A DNA stretch of 10,918 nt, from NCBI GenBank assembly GCA_964442185.1, contig CAYTWT010000137.1, forward strand, positions 1-10,918, written 5' to 3'. This document shows, piece by piece, positions 1 to 6,442 of the stretch (position 1 is its first letter; every line of letters begins with the position of its first letter). Source of the DNA: CADEEV01 sp964442185 (GTDB lineage Bacteria > Acidobacteriota > Vicinamibacteria > Fen-336). The translations under genes were made by a program, and so were the position numbers. A model generated the notes under the pieces. That model was not told the DNA's origin and searched no databases. It saw nothing but the letters and a program-made list of their open reading frames with translations.

Positions 1-189
1 GATGTTGTCGGGAGAGGGATCGACGAGGAGATCGATGTCCTTCGTCGTGCGCTCGCCCCCATGCAGGATGACGGCGAATCCGCCGATCAGGAGGTAGCGG
101 GCTCCCGCGTCGTCGAGGGCGCGGCAGATCCGCCGGACGTCGTCGAGGGTTGGAGGGCGGACCTGCGGGACATCTGGCTCGTCATCCAC
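1..189 (-). CDS. Nucleotidyltransferase-fold protein (AbiEii/DUF6036-like), N-terminal part only
   Basis: The 63 codons present are the N-terminus of a gene that leaves the window at its left edge. Seen: a helix-like lead (LDDVRRICRALDDAGARY), then LLIGGFAVILHGG and, after ERT, TKDIDLLVD. The GG motif followed about 15 residues later by T-x-D-I-D is the signature of the polymerase-beta-like nucleotidyltransferase fold; the two Asp are the expected metal ligands. Such proteins transfer nucleotides to protein or RNA targets, and many are toxins of type IV (AbiEii) or MNT-type toxin-antitoxin pairs; which applies cannot be decided from this part. The start is GTG at 189-187: the frame is closed by a stop at 204-202 and a strong Shine-Dalgarno lies 7 nt upstream. 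It overlaps the 3' end of the small gene upstream by 103 nt, so the two are probably co-transcribed. The fold is fairly sure, the substrate unknown. Confidence 0.8.
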   Translation of the reverse strand, partial: MDDEPDVPQVRPPTLDDVRRICRALDDAGARYLLIGGFAVILHGGERTTKDIDLLVDPSPDNI

Positions 190-368
190 TCCTGAGCCTC
201 CTCAAAGGTCGTGAACCGGTAGAGACCGCGGGGCGCGAGCCCGCGAGAGCCACGCAGTGCCCACGCCGTCCGAAGCAGGACGTCGGCCGCGCCCAGGGTG
301 GCGGCGCCCTCGCGGCGTCTCCCAACGACTTTGGAGGGGAGGAGGTCGATTTCCCGGTCCCGTCTCAC
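87..368 (-). CDS. Small hypothetical protein upstream of the nucleotidyltransferase
   Basis: A 93-aa basic protein, not recognised. The most protein-like part is the middle: RGLAPRGLYRFTTFEEAQEW, around residues 42-61, followed by MTSQM. It reads like the short proteins with an aromatic 'YRF..EEA..WM' motif that I recall beside nucleotidyltransferase genes, so it may be the partner (antitoxin-like) of the gene at 189-1; this is recollection plus context, not proof. The last ~34 residues (from 189 down) are coded in a different frame over the nucleotidyltransferase start, and are rich in Ser, Thr, Ala and Pro, so they may be unstructured. The start is uncertain: GTG at 368 is the furthest upstream, but no Shine-Dalgarno precedes it. 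The kinase stop is 61 bp upstream, so it may be the second gene of a kinase-small protein-nucleotidyltransferase transcript. Confidence 0.5.
   Translation of the reverse strand: MRRDREIDLLPSKVVGRRREGAATLGAADVLLRTAWALRGSRGLAPRGLYRFTTFEEAQEWMTSQMSRRSALQPSTTSGGSAAPSTTREPATS
197..203 (-). promoter_or_regulatory. Shine-Dalgarno of the nucleotidyltransferase gene
   Basis: On the minus strand GAGGAGG lies 7 nt before the GTG at 189. It is the best ribosome-binding site in the window and decides the GTG start, which has no in-frame alternative upstream because of the stop at 204-202. It lies inside the coding region of the preceding small gene. Confidence 0.7.
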
Positions 369-405
369 AAAACCAGCTTAACCCGTACCGTGGCCGGATC
401 CAATC

Positions 406-419
406 GCGGCCGTTGCCGC
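406..419 (-). terminator. Weak hairpin just after the kinase gene
   Basis: GCGGC and GCCGC pair with a 4-nt loop (CGTT on the plus strand), beginning 10 nt past the kinase stop codon. There is no T-rich tract after it on the minus strand, so it is a poor intrinsic terminator and may be chance in GC-rich DNA. Confidence 0.18.
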
Positions 420-429
420 TGCAGGCCGC

Positions 430-2754
430 TCAGGAGCTCGACACAAGCCGGCCCTGCAGCTCCAGGTACAGTCCGCGGTAGCGGTCGCGCTCGCCCTCCA
501 GCTGGCCCAAGAGCGCCGCGAAGCCGGGATCGCCACGCAGCGGATCGAGCAGGGGATCGATCGCGAAGAACGTCGGGCACGGGTAGCCGTTGCCCGCGGC
601 GGCTCGCAGCCAGCCAAGCGCAGCCTGCGTGTCGCCGAGCGCTGCGAGCGCGCACGCGACGTCGTACTGGGCGTGGTGGTAGTGGCCGAAGTCGGGGGGG
701 GCCTGCTGGGTCCGCTCGATGGCGCGTCGCGCGCGCGCCGCGTCACCCTCGAGCGCCGCCAGCACGGCGACGAGCGACTGCCCGTGCGGATAGTCCGGGT
801 TCTCGCGGCCCAGGCGCTCGACGGCGCGGGAGGCCTCCTCGAGCCGCCCGAGCCGGAGCAGGCCGAGCGCCAGGTTGCTCCAGTACCAGCTATCGGGGAC
901 CGCGCGCAGGCCTGCCTCGGCGAGCGCGACGGCTTCGGCGAAGCGGCCCTGGTGCAGGCGGCAGCTCACCACGTGCATCAGTGCATACGGGTCCTCGGGA
1001 TCGGCCGCGAGCGCGCGCGCGAACTCCGCTTCTGCCTCGTCGACCAGGCCCACGTGGAACAGCACCAGCCCGAGCAGGTAGCGCGCCGCCACCAGCGCCG
1101 GGTTGGACGCGAGGGCGGCAGCCGCCTCGCGCAGAGCCGTCGCGTGATCGAAGCCGGCGCTCGGGCTCCAGGCAAGCCGGCCGCGCACGTAGCGGCCCTC
1201 GGGCAGCGCGGGATCGAGCTCGAGCGCTCGAGCGCACATCGCTAGCGCTCGCTCGTAGAATTCGCCTTCGGGGGCATGCTCGAACGCCATGCGCGCGTAG
1301 GCGTCGGCGAGTCCGGCCCAGGCGGGGGCAAACGCGGGGTCCGCCTCGCGCGCCTGCTCGAACGCGTCGATCGCGGCGTTGACGCCCGCGAGCCGGCCGC
1401 GGAAGAGGCTGAGGCGGCCGCGCAGGTAGAGCTCGTAGGCGCGCGCCGCGGGCGGCTTGCGCGCGGCCTGCGCCCCTCGCCGCTCGTCGCCGGACGTGAG
1501 CTCGACGTTGAGCGCCTCGGCGATGCTGCGCGAAACCTCGTCCTGCATCCGGAACAGGTCGGCGAGCGAGGCGTCGACCTTCGAGGCCCACAGCGAGCGC
1601 CCGTCGGCGGAGACGAGCTGGACGGTGACGCGCAGCCTTTCGCCCGAGCGCTGGAAGCTGCCGTCCACGACGGCGTCCACCTCCAGCTCCCGGGCGGCCT
1701 GCTGGGGCTCGGCCGGCCGGTCCTGATATCGCAGGATGGCGGAGGTCGGGCGCACCATCAGCGCGCGCACGAGCGCCAGCTCGGTGATCGTCGCGTCCGC
1801 GAGGCCGATGCCGATGTGCGCGCTGTCCGGGTTGCCCGCGAGGTCCTTGAACGGCAGCACAGCCACGGAGCGTGTCGGCCGCGGAACGCCTTCGAGGGCC
1901 ATGGCGGGCGGCGCGGCGCCCGCGGCATCGAGCGCAAACCCGAGGTCGCGCGCAGACGCGAAGCGCTCGGCGGGGTTCTTCTCCAGGCAGCGCCGCACGA
2001 CCCGCTCGAGACCCGTGGGTAGCCTGGCGCCGAGCGCGGGTGGATCCTCGCGCAGGATCGCGCTCAGCGTGTCGGCCGCGGAGCCCCCGGGGAACGCCCG
2101 CCGCCCCGCGAGCATCTCGTAGAGAATGGCTCCGAGCGCGAAGATGTCGGAGCGCGCGTCGGACTCCTGGCCCCGCGCCTGCTCCGGGGCCAGGTATCCG
2201 AGCGTCCCGACGATCACCCCGGGGCTCGTGTCACGCGTGAGCGTCGGCGCCTCGGACGCGGATTCCGTGTCCGGGAGCCGCAGCTTGGCGAGGCCGAAGT
2301 CGAGGATTTTTACTCGCCCGTCGCGGGTGAGGAACAGGTTCTCGGGCTTGAGATCCCGGTGGACGATCCCGCGCTCGTGGGCGGCGCTAAGGCCCTGGGC
2401 GACCTGGACGGCGAGCTCGACCGCCTTGCGTGGCGCGAGCGCTCCCGAGCGAAGCCTTTCGCGCAGCGTCTCGCCCTCCAGCAACTCCGTGACCACGAAG
2501 GGCGTGCCGGATGCGCTGCCGACGTCGTGGACCACGACGACGTTCGGGTGGTCGAGGGCTCCCGCCGCGCGCGCCTCGCGCTCGAAGCGTCGCAGCCTCT
2601 CGGGGTCCGTGGCGACGTCGTCGGGCAGCACCTTGACCGCAACGTCACGCCCGAGTCTCGGGTCGCGGGCGCGGTAGACGATCCCCATGCCGCCGGAGCC
2701 GAGCCGGGAGACGATTTCGTAAGGGCCGAGACGGCTACCTTCGGCGAGCGCCAT
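430..2754 (-). CDS. Ser/Thr protein kinase with TolB-like and TPR domains
   Basis: A 774-aa PknB-type (Hanks) kinase. Seen: glycine loop GSGGMGIVY (19-27), ATP lysine in VAVK (K41), catalytic loop HRDLKPEN (132-139, base D134), DFG (152-154), GTLGYLAPE (183-191, APE motif) and DIFALG (203-208), i.e. a complete, probably active RD kinase over ~11-275. Residues ~295-420 (RSVAVLPFKDLAGN...) resemble the TolB/FlgO-like domain found in bacterial adenylate-cyclase and kinase regulators. From ~435 to the end are TPR-like helical pairs, finishing with the DPLLDPLRGDPGF motif common at the end of such proteins. No transmembrane segment is visible, so it is probably cytosolic and uses the TPRs to bind partners; targets are unknown. 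The ATG at 2754 fits the domain start (LGPYEI at 9-14) but has no clear Shine-Dalgarno. The gene is divergent from the helicase and preceded by a kinase stub at 2854-2768. Confidence 0.93.
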   Translation of the reverse strand: MALAEGSRLGPYEIVSRLGSGGMGIVYRARDPRLGRDVAVKVLPDDVATDPERLRRFEREARAAGALDHPNVVVVHDVGSASGTPFVVTELLEGETLRERLRSGALAPRKAVELAVQVAQGLSAAHERGIVHRDLKPENLFLTRDGRVKILDFGLAKLRLPDTESASEAPTLTRDTSPGVIVGTLGYLAPEQARGQESDARSDIFALGAILYEMLAGRRAFPGGSAADTLSAILREDPPALGARLPTGLERVVRRCLEKNPAERFASARDLGFALDAAGAAPPAMALEGVPRPTRSVAVLPFKDLAGNPDSAHIGIGLADATITELALVRALMVRPTSAILRYQDRPAEPQQAARELEVDAVVDGSFQRSGERLRVTVQLVSADGRSLWASKVDASLADLFRMQDEVSRSIAEALNVELTSGDERRGAQAARKPPAARAYELYLRGRLSLFRGRLAGVNAAIDAFEQAREADPAFAPAWAGLADAYARMAFEHAPEGEFYERALAMCARALELDPALPEGRYVRGRLAWSPSAGFDHATALREAAAALASNPALVAARYLLGLVLFHVGLVDEAEAEFARALAADPEDPYALMHVVSCRLHQGRFAEAVALAEAGLRAVPDSWYWSNLALGLLRLGRLEEASRAVERLGRENPDYPHGQSLVAVLAALEGDAARARRAIERTQQAPPDFGHYHHAQYDVACALAALGDTQAALGWLRAAAGNGYPCPTFFAIDPLLDPLRGDPGFAALLGQLEGERDRYRGLYLELQGRLVSSS

Positions 2755-2767
2755 GCCTACGACCCGG

Positions 2768-2854
2768 CGCGCGGTAGACCTCGCCCATCCCGCCCGCCCC
2801 GCGGGGGGCCAGGACCTCGTAGGGCCCGAGTTGGGCGCCAGCTTCGAGTGGCAT
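2768..2854 (-). pseudogene. 5' stub of a second Ser/Thr kinase gene
   Basis: From ATG 2854 the minus strand reads MPLEAGAQLGPYEVLAP, then RGAGGMGEVYRA, a typical start of a bacterial Hanks kinase up to the glycine-rich loop. After A at 2768 the reading turns into PGRRHGARRR and stops at 2735, 20 nt inside the intact kinase. The invariant Lys and all later motifs are missing. It is alignable with the intact kinase's own N-terminus (LGPYEI, GSGGMGIVYRA) but differs at many codons, so it derives from a diverged paralogue, not a recent duplicate. The likely origin is a deletion that removed the rest of a neighbouring kinase gene and left its start 14 bp upstream of the present one. It may now serve only as leader sequence for the kinase mRNA. 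Confidence 0.72.
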
Positions 2855-2887
2855 CGACTCGCCAGGGACGGCCCAGTAGCGGAGAGC

Positions 2888-2918
2888 CTGACTCGAGCCC
2901 CAGCGTCTGGCCCACAAT
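2888..2918 (+). promoter_or_regulatory. Possible promoter of the helicase gene
   Basis: CACAAT at 2913-2918 (4 of 6 to TATAAT) lies 9 nt before the helicase ATG. CTGACT at 2888-2893 matches TTGACA at 4 of 6, but with a long 19-bp spacer. No Shine-Dalgarno lies between, so a very short or absent 5' leader is possible. The same bases read TATTGT on the minus strand (2919-2914), a possible -10 for the kinase side. Weak evidence in both directions. Confidence 0.28.
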
Positions 2919-2927
2919 AGCCGGGCC

Positions 2928-5474
2928 ATGGCCCGCCCGCTCTACGACCTCCTGCCTTCGGGCGAACTCAGCCGCGACGAGTTGCTCGGCCGCTTTCTCG
3001 ACTACGTCGCCGGCAAGGGTCTCGATCTCTACCCGGCGCAGGAGGAGGCGATCCTCGAGATCTTCGAGGACAAGAACGTCATCCTCAACACGCCCACCGG
3101 TTCAGGAAAGACGCTGGTGGCTTCTGCCCTGCACTTCGACTCGCTCGCGCGAGAGCGACGCTCCGTCTATACCTCCCCGATCAAGGCGCTGGTCAACGAG
3201 AAATGGATGGCCCTGTGCCGTGAGCTCGGACCTGAGAACGTCGGCCTCTCGACCGGAGACGCGACCGTGAATCGCGACGCGCGCGTCCTTTGCTGCACCG
3301 CGGAGGTGCTCGCGAACATCGCGCTGCGGGAAGGCGAGAATGCCGCGGTCGACGACGTGGTGATGGACGAGTTCCACTGGTACGCCGACCGCGACCGGGG
3401 TGTCGCCTGGCAGGCGCCGCTGCTCGCCCTGCCCCAGGCACGCTTCCTATTGATGTCCGCCACGCTGGGTGACGTGACGTTCTTCGCGGAGGCCCTGACG
3501 CGCCTCAACGGGCTGGCCACCGCCACCGTGAAGTCCGTGGAGCGGCCGGTGCCGCTCGACTATGCCTATTCGCAGATCCCGGTGGCGCAGATGCTCGAGA
3601 AGCTCGTCTCCGAGGACAAGGCGCCCGTCTATGTCGTGAGCTTCACGCAGAAAGACGCCGCGGACAGCGCACAGGACTTCACCAGCCTCAACCTGTGCAC
3701 CCGCGAGGAGAAGAACGCGGTCGCGGAGGCGATCAGCGGCTTCCGCTTCACGAGCCCCTACGGCCCCGACGTCCGCAAGTGGCTCAAGCAGGGCATCGGC
3801 GTGCACCATGCCGGGCTGCTGCCGAAGTATCGCGTGCTGGTCGAGCAGCTCGCGCAGCGCGGGCTGCTCAAAGTCATCTGCGGCACCGACACGCTCGGGG
3901 TAGGCATCAACGTGCCGATCCGAACGGTGCTCTTCACGCGCTTGTGCAAGTTCGACGGCCAGAAGACGGCGGTGCTCTCCGCCCGCGACTTCCACCAGAT
4001 CGCCGGGCGCGCGGGGCGCAAGGGCTTCGACGACCGTGGTTTCGTCGTGGCGCAGGCCCCGGAGCATTTCATCGAGAACCTGCGACTCGACGAGAAGGCC
4101 AAGGACGGCAAGAAGGTCGTGAAGCGCAAACCGCCCGAGCGCAACTTTGCGAACTGGGACGTGCAGACCTTCAAGCGCCTGATGGGCGCGCCACCCGAGC
4201 GGCTGTCGTCACGCTTCGACGTGTCGCACGGCATGCTGCTGAGTGTCCTCTCCCGCCGCAGCGATGGCTGCCGCGCGATGCAGGCGCTGATCCGCGACAG
4301 CCACGAGACGGAGCACGCCAAGCAGGCGCACTTCAAGCGCGGCTGGCAGCTCTTCCGTGCCCTGGTCCAGCGCGGCATCGTCGAGATCACGCCGCGGACC
4401 GAAGCCGGCTCCCGGGTCCGAGTCAACGTCGACCTGCAACAAGACTTCTCGATGAACCAGACGCTCTCGCTGTATCTGTTCGAGACCATCCCGCTGCTCG
4501 ACCCGGAGGCGGAGACGCACGCTCTCGACCTCTTGACACTCGTCGAGAGCATCCTGGAGAACCCGGAACTGATCCTGCGCAAGCAGCTCGACAAGCTGAA
4601 GGACAGGAAGGTCGCGGAGATGAAGGCGGAGGGCCTCGACTACGACCAGCGCATGGCGGAGCTGGAGAGGATGGAGCATCCCAAGCCGCTGCGCGACTTC
4701 GTCTACATGACGTTCAACGCCTTCGCCGACCGCCACCCGTGGGTGGGCGAAGAGAACATCCGGCCAAAGTCGATCGCGCGCGAGATGTTCGAGGGTTTCC
4801 GGTCGTTCTCCGACTACGTCCAGGAGTACGACCTCGAGCGCGCCGAAGGCCTGCTGCTGCGCCACCTCAACAGCGTCTACAAGGTCCTGAGCCAGAGCGT
4901 GCCCGACGCGGCCAAGACCGACAGCGTGCGCGAGGTGGAGCTCTACCTTCGCGACATGCTGCGGGGCGTCGACTCGAGCCTGCTCGACGAGTGGGAGCGG
5001 ATGCGCGACCCGAACTACCAGCCGGCCGGCGCAGGCGTGGAGATGCGGCCGCCGCGCCCGGAACAGGCTCCGGACGTCACGCGCGACGCAAAGGCCTTCA
5101 CCGCCGCCATCCGCACGCGCGCCTTCGCCTTCCTGCGCGCGTGGTCGATCGGCAATGACGAGGCGGCGCTGGCCGCCATCGACTCACCCACCGACGCGGC
5201 TGGCGAGCCGTGGACCCCTGTACGGCTGCGCGCGGCGCGCGAGGCGCACCGCGTCGAGCACGCCCTTGGCATCCGCCTCGACCCCGAAGCCCGCAACCTC
5301 CGTCACACGCACGTCCAGCCCTCGGAAGACCGCACCAGCTGGCGCGTGCAGCAGATGCTGGTCGACCCGGAGGCCGTGAACGACTGGGTGGCGGAACTCG
5401 ACGTGGACCTCGCGGCGTCACGCGAGGCCGCCGAGCCGGTGCTTCGGTTGGTGCGCCTCGGCAGCCTGGTGTGA
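2928..5474 (+). CDS. DEAD/DEAH-box helicase of the Ski2-like type with DUF3516-like C-terminus
   Basis: An 848-aa superfamily 2 ATP-dependent helicase, cytosolic, predicted to unwind RNA or DNA; its substrate is not known. Motifs seen: LYPAQEEAI (Q-like, 34-42), Walker A TPTGSGKT (55-62), YTSPIKALVNEKW (Ia, 81-93), Walker B DEFH (147-150) in place of DEAH/DEVH, SAT (177-179), GVHHAGLLPKYR (291-302), TDTLGVGINVP (320-330) and HQIAGRAGRKGFD (motif VI, 356-368). The GVHHAG and GRAGRKG forms are those of Ski2/Mtr4-like helicases. From ~400 to 848 the sequence has no motor motifs and corresponds to the long C-terminal region typed as DUF3516 in bacterial helicases of this length, by my recall of its order. 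The gene is complete and intact, starts at ATG 2928 without a Shine-Dalgarno, and appears to be monocistronic: divergent from the kinase and 237 bp from the next gene. Confidence 0.92.
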   Translation: MARPLYDLLPSGELSRDELLGRFLDYVAGKGLDLYPAQEEAILEIFEDKNVILNTPTGSGKTLVASALHFDSLARERRSVYTSPIKALVNEKWMALCRELGPENVGLSTGDATVNRDARVLCCTAEVLANIALREGENAAVDDVVMDEFHWYADRDRGVAWQAPLLALPQARFLLMSATLGDVTFFAEALTRLNGLATATVKSVERPVPLDYAYSQIPVAQMLEKLVSEDKAPVYVVSFTQKDAADSAQDFTSLNLCTREEKNAVAEAISGFRFTSPYGPDVRKWLKQGIGVHHAGLLPKYRVLVEQLAQRGLLKVICGTDTLGVGINVPIRTVLFTRLCKFDGQKTAVLSARDFHQIAGRAGRKGFDDRGFVVAQAPEHFIENLRLDEKAKDGKKVVKRKPPERNFANWDVQTFKRLMGAPPERLSSRFDVSHGMLLSVLSRRSDGCRAMQALIRDSHETEHAKQAHFKRGWQLFRALVQRGIVEITPRTEAGSRVRVNVDLQQDFSMNQTLSLYLFETIPLLDPEAETHALDLLTLVESILENPELILRKQLDKLKDRKVAEMKAEGLDYDQRMAELERMEHPKPLRDFVYMTFNAFADRHPWVGEENIRPKSIAREMFEGFRSFSDYVQEYDLERAEGLLLRHLNSVYKVLSQSVPDAAKTDSVREVELYLRDMLRGVDSSLLDEWERMRDPNYQPAGAGVEMRPPRPEQAPDVTRDAKAFTAAIRTRAFAFLRAWSIGNDEAALAAIDSPTDAAGEPWTPVRLRAAREAHRVEHALGIRLDPEARNLRHTHVQPSEDRTSWRVQQMLVDPEAVNDWVAELDVDLAASREAAEPVLRLVRLGSLV

Positions 5475-5674
5475 GCGGGTCTCCTATCGGCGCTCGTTCA
5501 GATCCGAATCGCCGACAGCCTGCACCGTTCCTGACCGACGGGATCCGGCCGCTGTCCTTGCGGCTAGTCCTTAATGGTGCTATCGGGCGCGAGCGGGACA
5601 GGAAGCAGCGCAGTTCCTGGCTAGCGTCCGCGGCCGATCCCTCAGAACAGGGCCCGGTGGAACCCCAGAGACCC
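5475..5674. other. Intergenic stretch between helicase and toxin gene, with a weak hairpin
   Basis: No convincing gene is seen. GCCGC (5548-5552) and GCGGC (5560-5564) pair over a 7-nt loop, with GGA/TCC able to pair further out (5541-5543 with 5568-5570). It is followed by TAGTCCTTAAT with no T run, so it could be a weak terminator for the helicase (74 bp past its stop) or chance. The final part holds the promoter of the toxin-antitoxin pair. Confidence 0.3.
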
Positions 5675-5703
5675 TTGTCACGTTATCGAAGTCCCTAGAT
5701 AAT
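5675..5703 (+). promoter_or_regulatory. Sigma70-type promoter of the toxin-antitoxin operon
   Basis: TTGTCA (5675-5680; 5 of 6 to TTGACA), a spacer of exactly 17 bp, and GATAAT (5698-5703; 5 of 6 to TATAAT). This is the best promoter in the window. A start 7-8 nt past the -10 falls at about 5710-5712, on or next to the toxin's GTG codon at 5712. Confidence 0.72.
5683..5702. promoter_or_regulatory. Palindromic operator, probable HigA binding site
   Basis: TTATCGAAGTCCCTAGATAA is an imperfect 20-bp inverted repeat: the outer five pairs (TTATC/GATAA) are perfect and 7 of 10 pairs match in all. It covers the promoter spacer and -10 box, so a bound dimer would block RNA polymerase. HigA-type antitoxins are known to repress their own operon through such palindromes; binding by this antitoxin is inferred from position. 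Confidence 0.58.
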
Positions 5704-5711
5704 GGCTTCGA

Positions 5712-6023
5712 GTGAGGGATCTGCACTTCGTGGGGGCCAGCCTCGCGGACCTTCGGCGCTTCTCGGCCGAGGCGCGGCGCGAGGCGGGCTTTCAGCTCGA
5801 TGCGGTGCAGCGTGGTCTCGATCCGGCCGACTGGAAGCCGCTCCCGACCGTTGGAGTGGGCGCGAGAGAGATCCGCATTCACTCCCTCGGGCAGTGGCGT
5901 GTGATCTACGTCGCTCGCTTCGCGGACGCGGTCCATGTGCTGCACTGCTTCGAGAAGAGGAGCCGCAAGATTCGGAAAGAGGACCTGGTCCTGGCGCGAG
6001 AGCGCTATAGGTTGGTGCGATGA
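5712..6023 (+). CDS. higB: HigB/RelE-like toxin (phage Gp49-like family)
   Basis: A 103-aa basic protein of the Gp49/HigB family (RelE superfamily), ribosome-dependent mRNA endonucleases that stop translation until neutralised by the antitoxin. Seen: N-terminal VRDLHFVGASLADLRRF, WKPLPTVG (41-48), REIRI (52-56) and the family core RVIYVARFADAVHVLHCFEK (63-82), followed by the basic RSRKIRKED and a final helix with LARERY. Length is normal and nothing is missing. The start must be GTG 5712 because TAA at 5700-5702 closes the frame and no other start lies between. No Shine-Dalgarno precedes it, and the predicted transcription start is at or within about 2 nt of it, so translation is probably leaderless. 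The stop overlaps the antitoxin ATG by 4 bp (toxin-first order, typical of higBA). The symbol is given by family resemblance. Confidence 0.87.
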   Translation: MRDLHFVGASLADLRRFSAEARREAGFQLDAVQRGLDPADWKPLPTVGVGAREIRIHSLGQWRVIYVARFADAVHVLHCFEKRSRKIRKEDLVLARERYRLVR

Positions 6024-6301
6024 AGAAGATGAAGAAGTCACGTCGGAACGTCTTCCTCGAGATCGGCTTTCCGCCCGACGAGGCGATCGTCCTGAAGATG
6101 CGGGCGGACCTCATGGGCGATCTCCGGGAATTCATCCGCGACAGCAAGCTCACCCAGGCGGCAGTAGCGCAGCGCCTGGGGATCAGCCAGTCGCGGGTCT
6201 CGGACCTCGTACGCGGCAAGTGGCGGAAGTTCAGCGTTGAGATGCTCATCACCCTTGCCGCACGGGCGGGTCACAGGGTCGAAGTCCGCGTGGTTGCCTG
6301 A
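6020..6301 (+). CDS. higA: HigA-like XRE-family antitoxin
   Basis: A 93-aa protein with a Lys/Arg-rich start (MKKMKKSRR), a lead helix, and a helix-turn-helix at ~44-66: LTQAAVAQRLGISQSRVSDL, then VRGK. This is the HTH_37/XRE form that accompanies Gp49-type toxins. The C-terminal part (FSVEMLITLAARAGHRVEV) is also typical of that family. Expected role: binds and neutralises the toxin encoded just upstream, and represses the operon through the palindrome at 5683-5702. Start: ATG 6020 in an ATGA overlap with the toxin stop, indicating translational coupling; ATG 6029 (residue 4) is an alternative. Complete and intact. Confidence 0.88.
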   Translation: MKKMKKSRRNVFLEIGFPPDEAIVLKMRADLMGDLREFIRDSKLTQAAVAQRLGISQSRVSDLVRGKWRKFSVEMLITLAARAGHRVEVRVVA

Positions 6302-6340
6302 CACACGCCTAGACATCGGAAAAGCGCGCGCCCGCTGGAA

Positions 6341-6367
6341 CGTCGTGGTCAGGGTTGGACCACGCCG
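6341..6367 (+). terminator. Hairpin downstream of the antitoxin gene
   Basis: CGTGGTC (6344-6350) pairs perfectly with GACCACG (6358-6364) over a 7-nt loop; after one mismatch two more pairs can form (6341-6342 with 6366-6367). It begins 39 bp past the antitoxin stop. No T tract follows, so it may be a Rho-assisted terminator, an mRNA 3' end stabiliser, or a protein site upstream of the permease gene. Confidence 0.35.
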
Positions 6368-6433
6368 GACCTCAATGATTGGAACCCTGCGGCCCGCTCG
6401 TCCGTTCTCACGAGTGGCAGCGCTCGCCTCAAA

Positions 6434-6438
6434 GGAGG
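6434..6438 (+). promoter_or_regulatory. Shine-Dalgarno of the permease gene
   Basis: GGAGG within AAAGGAGGG ends 4 nt before the TTG at 6443. The spacing is short but the match is full, and no ATG or GTG lies at a better distance in frame, so it supports a TTG start. Confidence 0.5.
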
Positions 6439-6442
6439 GCTT

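Noticed and set aside
150..1382. Long plus-strand open frame (410 codons) opposite the kinase gene
   Set aside because: Extremely rich in Arg, Pro, Ala and Gly with no motif; it is the antisense shadow of the kinase in GC-rich DNA.
3695..5158. 487-codon plus-strand open frame inside the helicase gene
   Set aside because: Out of frame with a gene that has all helicase motifs; composition is Arg/Ala/Gly-rich and motif-free.
5548..5564. Intrinsic terminator after the helicase gene
   Set aside because: Only a 5-bp stem and no T tract; kept as a weak hairpin in the intergenic note, not as a terminator.
6397..6414. CTCGT/ACGAG inverted repeat upstream of the permease as an operator
   Set aside because: Only 5 bp with an 8-nt loop, expected by chance in a window of this size; no promoter boxes around it.
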